21,186 nt of DNA from Mnemiopsis leidyi (Eukaryota > Ctenophora > Tentaculata > Lobata > Bolinopsidae). Position numbers and translations under genes: made by a program. Under the pieces are notes generated by a model. That model was given only the letters and a program-made list of their open reading frames with translations, ran no database searches and was not told the DNA's origin. The DNA is taken from contig JH152774.1 in the NCBI GenBank assembly GCA_000226015.1, forward strand, positions 7,614-28,799, in the 5' to 3' direction. Below are positions 9,377-19,234 of the stretch, in pieces (position 1 is the first letter of the stretch; each line of letters opens with the position of its first letter).

Positions 9377-10216
9377 GGGAAGGTGAGGTGTTAAAGTTTT
9401 AGTATTAAAAGTGGATTGAAATGTGATTTCGAATCAGGATTCTGTTTATTGAGTGACAATGTCTATGTAGCTGAGGATGAGGAAAATATTTCTACAATTA
9501 TTTTAGCTCATTTCATTGCCTCCGCGAACGACACAATGAATGTGTAACTGTCCAGGATTCTGTTGTGCATCCTCTTTAAGTAGTACCGTTTCTGCATGTG
9601 CTGGGATCTCGTTGTAGGTCTTGCCAATATTGTGCCCCTCAGCAATGAAAATGCGCCCTTTAATGGTGCCCCTGGTATAAGGGCTTACTGGAAGCAATTT
9701 GTGAAAAAATGGCTTAAAAATCTAAATAAATAGGGAAGTTATTAAACCAAACACACAATATTGCTAGTCACGCAGTGAACCTTGCAAAGTTATCACATAT
9801 TTTTATGACGCTTTGGCCCCCCTTATGACGGCGCCCTCCAGTGTAGCCAGGGTGTGCAGGCCATCCTTACCCCGCTGCTTTGATTAAGGATTGATATGTA
9901 CACCATTTTTTGTGGCTTTTAGTAAAAGGTTGGTTAAAGGATTTATTTTCTCAAGTGTCTCTCGTAGGCTTCCCAGGTAATTTGGTGGTTGGTTTGTACG
10001 ACATGAAATGGGAAAACTTGGAAATGTTCATCTGCACATGTCTTTAGATGTTGGTTGACTTTGAGTGGTGGCGTCATTTTGTTGCCAGGGTTTGAGTGGT
10101 TTGCAATGAAGGTTTATCCTCGCTCATAGCGTTTTGTAATCCCATACATTGAATTCACTGCAAAATCACATTTCAATCCGCTTTTGATACTTTAACTTCT
10201 ACACCTCACCTTCTCT
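9377..10216. mobile_element. ~840-bp element with ~55-bp imperfect terminal inverted repeats
   Basis: The left arm (about 9377-9433: GAAGGTGAGGTG, then AAAGTGGATTGAAATGTGAT) is the near reverse complement of the right arm (about 10163-10216: ATCACATTTCAATCCGCTTT to CACCTCACCTTC). Small indels separate the arms. Inside, on the minus strand, is a 64-codon open stretch (9503-9697) with no recognisable domain. There is no convincing transposase, so it is probably a non-autonomous or decayed DNA transposon. Confidence 0.75.
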
Positions 10217-10391
10217 TTTATATTTTTCTATTTCTATTGTGTAACATTGCAGACAAGAAAATAAATCCTGTTTAAAAAAAACTTCAACCTCAACATTTCA
10301 AATAGACATATGAGATGATGTGATATCATGATTGTTATTTAATTTTACTTTAAAGCTGATAACCAACATTATTATCAGTTCTAGGCTGTTT
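10217..10391 (+). promoter_or_regulatory. 5' flank of the zinc-finger gene
   Basis: Upstream of the chosen ATG is AT-rich sequence ending in an acceptor-like ATTATTATCAG at 10369-10379, so the first coding exon may follow a 5' UTR intron. No TATA element or other promoter could be assigned. Confidence 0.3.
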
Positions 10392-13300
10392 ATGAATATG
10401 GGCAACACTGCAGTTGTGCTTTCTGACTGGAGCTCTAAGAATCCGGGTAGGATATTTAACTTCTTTTATGAAGTTGACAAATTGCTGTGGCATTCTGAAA
10501 AGAAAATTTCATTCCATTCTGCTGATTGTTAACAACCTTCTTTTTTCCCTGTGAGTAAATTGTAGGTATACCCACCACAATATTTTAATTTACAAATACT
10601 ATGTAGCTGCATGGTTTATTGTCATGCTATGTTACTGAATTAAATTTATCAATTACTTTCAGATACTGCTCCTAGAAAAGGAACATTTGTGGACAGACAC
10701 AGAAATGTGCCTTCATTAAATGAGTGGCAAAGTTATTTACGGTATTTTCTTTAAATTTGAATCAAATTGATCTCCCATAGAAGTTTAGAGATTGATGAAA
10801 TTATATAAATTTTTCTTAGCAAGTAAAAGTGTATATTGCAAGTAATTTACGCTTAATTGTTTCAGGGCCTACTCTGCAAGAATGAATAAGAATAAAAAGT
10901 GCATGCATTGTTTTGTGGAATACAAGAACATGTCAAGCTTACTATCACATTTAGCCAACAATCATCACCCAACTGTTTCATTTTCAACAACTGAATCAAA
11001 GAATGGTGAACCAATGTGTGTCACTTGCAGAAAAAATTTCTCTTCAATAAAGGCGCTCCAGAAACACATTCAGTCCTCATGCAAAGGCTATTGGAAATCT
11101 CTTGATACCCATGCAAGTTTTTCTCAGCTATTCATAATTTGAATCATGGGGTGTACCACCCAACACTGGCGACCGTTGTCCTGCCCCATCACATTGGGCC
11201 CCAGAAAGTTTCACCCCAGAGATTCTGCCCCAGTGACGTCGTGCCCCACAATCTCATGCTCCCCATGCACAACCTTGTGCCCCACGAGTTTACTTTAGAG
11301 GCCTTAGACTTATTTTTAGATAATGTGTTAAGATGAAAAAATGAAGGGTAACGGACTTCTAAAAAGACGTCGAATTATTAAATTGCTAAATCACTAGTCG
11401 GCTAGTAACTATGGCGACCTGTGGCCATGTCAAAGTGGCTAAAGTGGTGTATTTTCTATTCAGTCGTTTTTTAAATTTCATTAAACTCCAACCTCCAAAA
11501 AATGCGTAAGAGCGTGTGAAGGCCGCAACAGTAGGTTATCAACCTACAAGAAAAAAGCAGACTGTTGTCCGAAATGAATGGACTGTAGTCTGAAAATGTC
11601 TCATGTTTTGGTTGTTTATTTTCATATAGTTGGGTATCATGTAACCGGCCCCAACCGCTTAATGCGACCATTCCTGCTTCCCTGGTTATGTGACCTGCAT
11701 TTATTCTTACATTGTAACATAAAGGCAGGTCACGGGGATGGGTCCCATTATGCCGTCGGGGCTGATAAAGGCACTCGAGGTCCGGAAGACCTCCAGATCA
11801 TAGGTTTTGAGCAGGAAAGTAGAGTTGAACTTGAATCCATAATGCCAGCCTTCTGCAGCTATGTCCGTTCTTTGTGGAAGAGTATAGGGGGGACAGTGCA
11901 GTGCTGCAGTCCGAGTTGTTTTACTTTTCAATCTCGTTGGTCTTAGAGAAGCATGGTTTAGCACAATGTTATGTATGAGGGGCTTCAGATGTCTCCAGGT
12001 AGCCATGCAGGTGTGAGAGGATACTGACAACCTTCAGGCTCGTTATGGTCTGTCAGCAGGTTTTGGGTTTTTACATTTGCATTCTGACAACAGACAAGTT
12101 TTTGGGTCCCATGGCCTCTGATGGACGTCAACTGTCAAGGGTAAATGCGTGTTATGTCTTAAGAAGCACTAAAGCGGTTTGTAGTCAGATGAAAGTCTGC
12201 CCAAGAGACTGTTGTCCGAAGCAGACTTCTGTCCGAAACTGAACACTTTTTTGACATAGTAATTGTAAATTGTTACATGAATTCAGACAAGAGTCTGCCT
12301 TGAAATGGTCTGTTCCCTAAAGCAGACTCTTGTCCGAAAACTGATTATTCTCAGGTTCTGCTCTAGGGATGTCAAGATGTCTCGAGTGTTTATTGAGATG
12401 TCCAAGTCTGGAACTGTATGGTTTGGAAAAGTAGAAGTTGTGGGACACAAATAAGTGGGGCTTGACGTCACTGGGGCATAATCCCTGGGGCACCGTATCT
12501 TGCAACTGAGGCAGGGGGTCAGTAGGGCACAAGGTTGTGCATTTGGGGCGTAAGGTTGTGGGGCAAGATGTCCCTGGTGCATTTTCCCTGGGGTACATTG
12601 TACTGGGGCAGGTGGCCTGTGGGGCACAAGGTTGCGGGGCACGAGGTTGTGGGGCAAGACATAACTGGGGCATTATCCCTGGGGCATAGTGTCTTGGGGA
12701 GGAGAGTCAGTGGGGCCCGAGTTGTGGGGCAAGAGGTTGTGGGGCACGACATCACTGGGGCAAAATCTCTGGGGCAAAACGTTCCAGGGCCCAATGTTCT
12801 GGGGCAGGACGAAAGGAATCCCCAACACTCACTAACACCCATAATAACAAGATAGATTTTTTCCTCTCGACTCAGTTTAATCTGTAATTGCTGAGTAAAT
12901 TCTCATTTGCTTAGTGTTTCAGATTTTACAGTTAAATTCAGTGTATTAGCTCTGCTGTGAAATTATTCAAATTTGTAATGTCAGTTCTCTTGCAGGACCC
13001 TTCAATTGTGCCAGATAAAATTGTCAAAACAACTGGACAGAAACGACCAAAGTTAAATTCAATCTCAAGTGATGTGTCCAAACGACTTAAAATACAGCCC
13101 AAAATTGAACAGAAGGAGCAAACAGAGTTGGCTCACATCTCAATACCATCTGAAATAATGAACTTTAACAAGAAATCAGTTAAAACTATTAATTCAGAAT
13201 CGTGTATTCGCCAGTTTTCCAGACCTATTATACCAGCCCGAACAAATCCTTCTCAAACGCCTCCGAAAACAGTAAAAACTCTTCTACCGTTACTACCATC

Positions 13301-14625
13301 TTCAGTCAGCAAATCTAATAATAAACTACCAAAAAGTTCAAAAAGTAAAAGCAAGGCACCCAGTAAGTCAACTGGTAGAGTCTTCAGCAGCAGAAGTTTG
13401 GGTTTGGTCGATTTTGACAAGATCAGAACAACCGCAAGAACACGAAACATGGCCCCTGGTTCAAAAAGTCTACCTGACCTGACCTGGATTGGAATTAGTG
13501 AAAAGAAACCCATTAAAAGCAAACCAGAAAAACGAATTATTGCAAAAACTGAGGATAAAGCTAGTGGTGAAATCAAGTCAATTGAAAATCACTCTGAGGT
13601 TGACTCTATTGCTGATCAATCAAGTGATGGGCCATCTGCGTCTGGAACCAAATCATGCAATATTGTAACAAACTCAACTTTAGGATCGCCTAGCAAAATA
13701 GCTCAGAATGGAGTTAACAAAGAAGTAAAAAGTTATCTCATTCTAAAAGTCATGCCTATTGTAAGTTTCATTTTGCTAAATGATAAATTCATGCCTATTG
13801 AAAGTTTTATTCTGCTAAATTTTATGCCTATTGTAAGTTCCTTACTGTTTAAATACCTTTGTGAAATTTGTTTGTGTAAGTTCTGGATATTCATATTAAT
13901 GAAAACTTTTAAGGCACTTTTTCACTGATACGGTTTTTGTATTATAGCATTGACCGGTGAGTCTTACCATTCTTTCTTTCTATGTTCCTTCTTGCTGTTT
14001 TGTTAGACTGAAATTCTTTATTTCAGGTTTCAGCTAACACGCCTGTTATGAAACCAATTTTGCCCAAACAACCAGCCAATTCCTATCAAAAGATTCAGCC
14101 AAAACCACAAATTGTTCTTCAAAACACGCCTAAGCCTCTGTTGGTTTTAAAGATTCCTGACTGTAAAGGTATACTTAGTGGATTATGATATTTTGTTTTA
14201 ACTTTCCTCTTCTGTGAAAATAGAAATTTCAACAGCCAAATTAATAACATGTTTTACGCTTGTATGTAGTTTTAGCTGAATATATTGCATTTTAAGGCTT
14301 GTATGTAGCAATTATAACATGTTTTAAGCTTGCTTGTAGCATGTATAGCATGTTTTATTGTTTTGATAAGCTTGTAAAAAGCATTTTATTCATGTATGCA
14401 GTAGAAATGAAAACAGTGTTAATTGTCTAACGAAAATTTGATCAATGGAATCACCAACCAGGAAATAGTCCTCAACAATCCACTGGGCTAAAAGAACAAA
14501 GTGGTATTTTCGAAAAAAATCCAGGGATTAAAGCTAACAAAACTTACGGATTAACGCCAACAAGGAAGCGTAAGTCTCCTTCTGATAGTCGAGATGACTC
14601 AGAGTTTGATGAGGAAATCAAGTAA
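10392..14625 (+). CDS. Unrecognised two-zinc-finger, lysine/serine-rich nuclear protein, six exons
   Basis: Exons: 10392-10446, 10663-10741, 10866-11112, 12996-13760, 14027-14168 and 14462-14625. They join in one frame to 483 residues. Residues 57-78 form a classical C2H2 finger (C-x2-C-x12-H-x4-H) and residues 96-117 a second with a final Cys (C-x2-C-x12-H-x4-C). The long exon 4 (residues 128-382) is low-complexity and rich in Lys and Ser, with basic clusters (QKRPK, SKRLK). Exon 5 is Pro/Lys-rich. The C-terminus has TPTRKRK followed by an acidic tail ending DEEIK. I infer a nuclear DNA- or RNA-binding protein; no family was recognised. Intron 3 is read as GC-AG (CAT then GCAAGT) because no GT donor in the right phase exists. 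The last acceptor has a poor pyrimidine tract but a CTAAC branch-like site about 30 bases upstream. The start ATG is the first in frame, but an upstream exon is possible. Confidence 0.68.
11505..11556. repeat. Copy of the hairpin-bearing repeat seen at 7066-7114
   Basis: GCGTGTGAAGGCCGCAACAG followed by the 17-base near-palindrome GTAGGTTATCAACCTAC. Related copies are at 7076-7114 (+), 7333-7361 (+) and 6434-6481 (inverted), so a family of this element is present in both the intergenic block and this intron. Confidence 0.75.
11707..12030 (-). other. Open 107-codon stretch inside the foldback element, not a supported gene
   Basis: An uninterrupted minus-strand frame overlaps a 122-codon + strand frame on the same bases. 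Neither shows a domain I recognise. It is in the interior of the foldback element and could be captured sequence or chance. It is listed only because it is the longest non-repeat open stretch there. Confidence 0.2.
12196..12343. repeat. Short repeats of AGACTNTTGTCCGAAA type
   Basis: GAGACTGTTGTCCGAAGC, GCAGACTTCTGTCCGAAACT and GCAGACTCTTGTCCGAAAAC occur here in direct orientation. An inverted copy, GACAAGAGTCTGCC, is near 12286 and another direct copy near 11557. They subdivide the interior of the foldback element. Confidence 0.75.
13751..13843 (+). repeat. Three-copy tandem repeat of the exon 4 donor
   Basis: ATGCCTATTGTAAGTTTC at 13752 is followed by ATGCCTATTGAAAGTTTT (13791) and ATGCCTATTGTAAGTTCC (13824). 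Copies 1 and 3 keep a consensus GTAAGT donor, while copy 2 has it mutated to GAAAGT. The copy spacing is 39 and 33 bases, both multiples of three and free of stops, so donors at 13761 and 13833 are interchangeable in frame and differ by 24 codons. Confidence 0.9.
14248..14395. repeat. Degenerate CATGTTTTAAGCTTGTATGTAG repeats
   Basis: About four diverged copies of a TGTTTTAnGCTTGTATGTAG-like unit in the last intron of the zinc-finger gene, about 65 bases before the proposed final acceptor. Copy spacing is irregular (roughly 40 to 60 bases). Confidence 0.7.
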
Positions 14626-16210
14626 TTATCTTCTGTCTAAAGGAGCTAAATCAAGCAATCAACTTGGTCAAATTTGAGTTTTAGAAATGGTCGTGCTGAA
14701 CGTCCAGAGAAGAAATGGTTCTGGAGATCAATCTGAAACCTACATTTTGAAGAATGGAAGTCATAAGTATATGTGATGTGATGCAATTGATAAAAATTGG
14801 TAATTTTGCCGTTTTGACACTTAAGGACTTCCATGAAAATGAACTTCTGATTTGATTTTGACAAGAAATGTATTGAATTATGATGCTTTGTTCTTATGTT
14901 TATCAAAGTGCTGACTGTAATGATTTATTTTTGGATAAATATTTAATTTAACATCAATAGCTCAAATTTAATACCCTACTATAACTAGAAGCTAGATACC
15001 TTAGTGAGCCAAAATAAATGGGTTTTCCGTGTCAACTGGTGAAGGCAAAATAGGATCGATATAGAAATGGGGGATAAATCAGGGTAAAATTTCCAAGGCG
15101 AAATCGAGGTGAAATAAATCCTTTAATAATGGTTTCATTTCCGTAAGGTATCCTTATAACTTTATAAGAATCTTGCATCTACCGAGCCTGTTGATGGGAG
15201 AATGAATTATAAGTAAATTCAAATGAATCACTTTTTTCTTTTCAATAGTCATGGATCTGAAATTCTGCTGCTGTTAATCTTTCTCAACTGTTTAATGCTT
15301 ATATCTGCACTTCGATTTATCTACCTGAAAGCTCTCAGTGTCTTGTCGAATTATTTTGATATCCACATTCCAGAAAGAACAGACCAATGACAGAAATCTG
15401 CGATAAACCTAACTGCAATTTGCAGAATCTTTTATTTAAGGATACTGACTGCAAAGCGCTAACTATCGAATCCTTATTATGATTTTTACTGTTGAGTTTA
15501 ACGATGTTTGTTAAAATTTTGACACTCAACACTTCCTTAAATGTTTTGTAATTAAATGCTGTTGTTGAGTTCTTAACGGTGAAAGGAAGAAGCCAATGTC
15601 ACTGATAGGCGGAAATGACTTTTTCCAAAAAACTGAGTTATCTGAAGTGAATTTCGGCTAAACAAGTAATATTGCTTAAAATCCAGTTTAATATGCTTAA
15701 TATTAACCTTGAGGAGGATTACTAAGATAGGATTAATTGATGTAACACACAAACCATCTGTATCTAAAATCTAATTCACTTCTTGGAGTCGTAGAATTTA
15801 ACCTCTGATTAGTTTTGAGTTTACCCTATCAAAGAAAGTTCACTTCGCTTCCCCAAACGGGCAAACGATCTCTTAGGACTATGAATTCTATATGACGGGC
15901 TAATGAGTGACAACTTGACGATCAAATTTGAGCTCAGTGATCGACTTCGTGGTCACTATTGTTCTTTGAATCATTTAATTTTTTAGAGATATATCATTTC
16001 TGTTATCTTTTATTTAAAGAGCAAGGTGTTTGATTTCGACTCAATGAAATCGATTGAGATTTAAGGTTGTGTTGTATTGTAGGGTCTTCTTTTGAAATTA
16101 TTTAAATTATAAAAAGAGTGTTGTTTTGAAATTTATCTTAAAATCCCATGCATTCTAGTATTTCAATTGAAAATCTCACACAAGCAAAAATTAAGGGGTT
16201 ATCAAACATT
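14626..16210 (+). other. Zinc-finger gene 3' flank and NSRP1 5' flank; no gene seen
   Basis: AT-rich non-coding sequence with frequent stops in every frame. An AATAAA hexamer at 15013-15018 is a candidate polyadenylation signal for the zinc-finger gene, about 390 bases after its stop. No repeat shared with the rest of the window and no promoter motif could be supported. Confidence 0.5.
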
Positions 16211-18662
16211 ATGTCGATTGGACCAGAGTACAAGAAGAAATATGGTCTCATCATCCCGAAAGGTAACTTAGATTTGACGTATTACTGTGAACAATATATG
16301 ACGTTTTACAGGACCCATTGCGCGCTGATAGGACCCATTACACGATTTAGTCACACTTTTTACATGCCGGAGCGCAATTGGTCAGATTTAAATGCCCTAT
16401 GTTGTTCACAGTAAATTTTTGGTAATGGCTGTACTTAACCTTCAATTTGGTAAATATGATAGGGCATCACAAGAATAGACTGAAATGTAATTCACTAAAA
16501 TTCAATGTTTATCATCACAGGCGATGTTTATTAGGTTTTAAATCGTATACCATTTTCGGAATGAGGAACCGATTTAAACACGTGTTACAGGAAAACAAGC
16601 TGCTCCAGTCAAGAAGCGTCCATTGAGTTCCGTCTTCAATGTAGACAGTGATGAAGAAGAAGACACGACAACTAAACCTACTCCCAGCACTGCATTCAAA
16701 AACATGAGGAGACAAGCAAAGATTGACATTCAGCGTGCCCTAGAGGTATTTGAGAGATCTGGAAAATTGAATATTTATTTAAATTTACATTGTACCGCAT
16801 TTTATCACGAAGAGCTATCGCTGGGCCAGTAGTGCTAGCTCAGTGATTAAGCCTTCTATGTTTGTAGGATCTATATAATTACCACTTACCAGTATAGGTT
16901 ATGTTGTGTATGTCATGTCACATTAGATCAAGGTATCAGGTCTACAAGTTTCCAACCTAGCTCCAACTATCTTTAAAGTGCTGTAAGATGACACATATCC
17001 TCCATTTGATTTGTTTAAAAGATTTAAATAGACCAAGCAGGTTAAAATTTAGATTTTGAAAATTTAGCCACAACCATCAAAAGTGATTTTTACATAATAT
17101 CATTTAAGTATTTTGTGTTTAGTATAATACAAAACGATTATTGTTTGCCATATTACAAAAAGACTTCGCCTCATATCAAGATATCAGGTCTAAAAGTTTC
17201 CAACCTAGCTCCAACTTCAGGGCGACCCATCAGTATACCAGTATGATGAAATATACGATTCCATGAAGGAAGACAAACAGAAGAAGATAGCGGTTTCTAA
17301 GCAAGACCGAACTTCCAAGTATGCTAAGAATCTCATCAGGAATGCAGCTGTAAGAAAGTTGGAGAATGACAGGTAGATAGAGGCTTTAGTTTTGTTCTTG
17401 AAATTGGCACAGTTTTAATTCTATGAATATTAAAAATTGCACTAAGTATTTACAAATTTAGGTAACCTATAAGAAGGAGTCCCAAACCCCACATATCCTT
17501 TTTTTCATTTCATCATAATAGCCGCAGTGCAGTTACTTGACTACTATCGTACATAACATTTATTTCTTCGGGCTCTTCCTTAACTGCCGCGCTAAGCTGC
17601 TATGCTTATATAACCTATGCTAAGCTGGGAACTCTATGAATGTTAAAAAGTTGAAATTCGGCAGACATTTTGAAAGGAAGTGTCAGAGAGAATTGGAGGA
17701 TGAGGGAGATGAGTTTGCAGACAAAGAATCTTTTATCACATCGTCTTACAAAAACAAACTTGCGGTATGTAATAGTTTAACTTAGTTTTATTTTAAAATC
17801 ACTGTAGGTCAGTCAGTTGTGTTTTCTGTTTAAAGAGATTGAGTCGGCAGAAAGTATCACATCACTGTCATGACTCATCTTCTTGTTATTTATCAATCAA
17901 TGTTTTTGTTATTCTCTTGTTAACTCGAGTGAATTTGAAGTTATTTTTGCAGGAGCTTGCTGTGTTGGAGGAAGAACACAAAAGGATGGAGGAAGAGGAG
18001 AAAAGAAATGATGTGACAAAAAAGCGTGACTTAACAGACTTTTACAGAGACATTCTTTCACAGCGCACAGCTGATGTTGCTTCTAGTGTTGCCAGTACTG
18101 TAGCAGCTCCTTCATCAAAACAAAACTCAGCTTCTGTAGAGGTAGAGGAGAAGCATGAAGAGGAAAAGAGTGTCATTAAGAAAGTGAGGACGGACAAACA
18201 AAGGACATACAGATCACGGCGTGTAACTTCCGATCATGCAATTTCACAAGAAACAGATAGTGAGGGGGAAGTGAAGATGAGGAAGACCAGGGTCAAGATG
18301 ACCAAGAATCTGGTGCTCAAGATATAAAACCTTCACATTCTTATTCAGTCAAAAAGTCATCTGCCGAGAAAGTAGATGTCAAAGCTAAAGAAGACAATCC
18401 AGACAGGGATGACAGCGACAGTTCAGACAGTGACAGCGACAAAGATGAGAAGAGTGATGAGAAGGAAGGAGGAGAAGTTGACAAGGAAGATGATGGGGAG
18501 TCAGGTCAACCAGCAGTGAAGAAGTTGTTGCTCTCAGCAGAGGAGAAGCGCGAGGAGCGCATCAGGCTTGTCAAGGAGTCGTGTAAGAAGCGCAACACTC
18601 CTGAGACAATACAAGCTGCTATTGAACGATATTGGAAACGGCAAGCTGCTATTACGACTTGA
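16211..18662 (+). CDS. NSRP1: Nuclear speckle splicing regulatory protein 1 (CCDC55/DUF2040 family), frame break in last exon
   Basis: NSRP1 is a nuclear-speckle coiled-coil protein that influences alternative splice-site choice. Exons: 16211-16262, 16591-16745, 17221-17372, 17665-17764 and 17953-18662. The start MSIGPEYKKKYGLIIPK parallels the human start MAIPGRQYGLILPK, which fixes the ATG. Family landmarks are SSVFNVDSDEEED (residues ~28-40), DPSVYQYDEIYDSM (~71-84), KYAKNLIRNAAVRK, DEFADKESFITSSYKNKL (~133-152), a glutamate/lysine coiled coil and DVTKKRDLTDFYRDIL. A Ser/Asp-rich acidic tract and the conserved C-terminal KKRNTPETIQAAIERYWKRQ follow. The last exon changes frame near the G5 run at 18264-18268: the upstream frame stops at 18325-18327, while the downstream frame is open to 18660-18662. 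With one extra base it would be about 389 residues, shorter than human (558) because the long RS-like tail is missing. Confidence 0.92.
16929..17220 (+). repeat. Repeat insertion flanked by a duplicated acceptor region in NSRP1 intron 2
   Basis: A stretch of about 40 bases with TATCAGGTCTA, AAGTTTCCAACCTAGCTCCA occurs at 16929-16968 and again at 17177-17216, immediately before the acceptor CAACTTCAG at 17212-17220. Between the copies lies a ~190-base repeat (16984-17172) that also occurs at 19000-19199. Either the whole block was duplicated in tandem or the repeat inserted with a long flanking duplication. Confidence 0.8.
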
Positions 18663-18999
18663 TTGAAAGCGATATTCCGCTTTAATACATTTGATATATT
18701 AGTATGATTGATATGATCAGATACGTCTTAAAAACTACTACTGATATTGGAGCTTTTGATGATATCTCGATTATATGATGCTGTAGCAGTAATGCTCAGA
18801 ATAGTTTAAACTTATCAGAACTAGGCTTTTATCTTTTTATCTTTTAAAGTTTAGATTAAGATACAAAACAAACAATTTTCATGTATGACATGTAAACATT
18901 CAGTCCTGTGCCAAAAATGAAATTGACTTGCTAACACTACCCGTTCTGTTATTTTCTTATGTTTAATATTGTACCTATTGGTTTATATTTAAAGTTATG
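18663..18999 (+). other. NSRP1 3' flank, no gene seen
   Basis: AT-rich non-coding sequence after the NSRP1 stop. No canonical AATAAA was found before the next repeat. The gap to the next gene's ATG is only 572 bases. Confidence 0.5.
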
Positions 19000-19199
19000 T
19001 TAGATGACACATATCCTCCATTTAATTTGTTTAAAAGCAGGTTAAAATTTCGATTCTTAAAATTTAGCCACAACCATCAAAAGTGATTTTTACATAATAT
19101 CATTAAAGTATTTTTTGTTTAGTAATAATGTTGCAGTTGCAGACATTATAGATAAAATACAAAATGATTATGCTTGCCATATTACAATAAGACTTCGCC
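19000..19199. repeat. ~200-bp interspersed repeat, second copy
   Basis: Direct copy of 16984-17172: GATGACACATATCCTCCATT, AATTTAGCCACAACCATCAA, GTGATTTTTACATAATATCA and AAGACTTCGCCTC are shared. A short insertion (GTTGCAGTTGCAGACATTAT) is present only in this copy. It ends 35 bases before the dehydrogenase ATG, so it may supply promoter or 5' UTR sequence. Confidence 0.9.
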
Positions 19200-19234
19200 T
19201 CTTAACTTTTTAAACAGATAAATGAAACGTCCTG

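Larger units (their letters stand above)
11178..12810. mobile_element. Foldback element with minisatellite inverted arms
   Basis: The left arm (11178-11288, rich in CCCCA and GTGCCCCACAA) is the reverse complement of the outer part of the right arm (about 12440-12810, rich in GGTTGTGGGGCA). Matching outer blocks are GTCCTGCCCC against GGGGCAGGAC and CATTGGGCCCC-type against GGGCCCAATGT. The right arm is built of about three and a half units of 89-102 bases starting near 12470, 12572, 12664 and 12753. Long open frames through the arm, with CPTTSCP-like repeats on the minus strand, come from stop-free repeats and are not a gene. Confidence 0.85.
11113..12995 (+). other. Putative GC-AG intron hosting a foldback element
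   Basis: The exon 3 frame stays open to a stop at 11140-11142, so it must be spliced. GCAAGT at 11113-11118 fits the tight GC-donor consensus and is phase 0, as the acceptor TCTTGCAG before 12996 requires. A GT donor one base later in that string (AGTTTT) would be out of phase. The intron is 1883 bases, mostly filled by the 11178-12810 element. Confidence 0.6.

Noticed and set aside
9503-9697. Minus-strand 64-codon frame with GRIFIAEGHNIGKTYNE
   Set aside because: It looks protein-like but is short, lies inside an inverted-repeat element, and no family or exon junctions could be recognised.
12283-12855. Several overlapping 100+ codon open frames on both strands, with CPTTSCP-like or VGQDVVGH-like repeats
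   Set aside because: They arise because the GGTTGTGGGGCA tandem units lack stops in several frames. Open frames on both strands over the same repeat are not independent evidence of coding.
13253-13576. 107-codon minus-strand frame rich in Leu
   Set aside because: Antisense shadow of the Lys/Ser-rich exon 4 of the zinc-finger gene.
14401-14430. Alternative acceptor TATGCAG at 14400 for the last zinc-finger-gene exon
   Set aside because: It has better sequence context but runs into an in-frame stop after nine codons and loses the basic/acidic C-terminus. It remains possible as a minor isoform.
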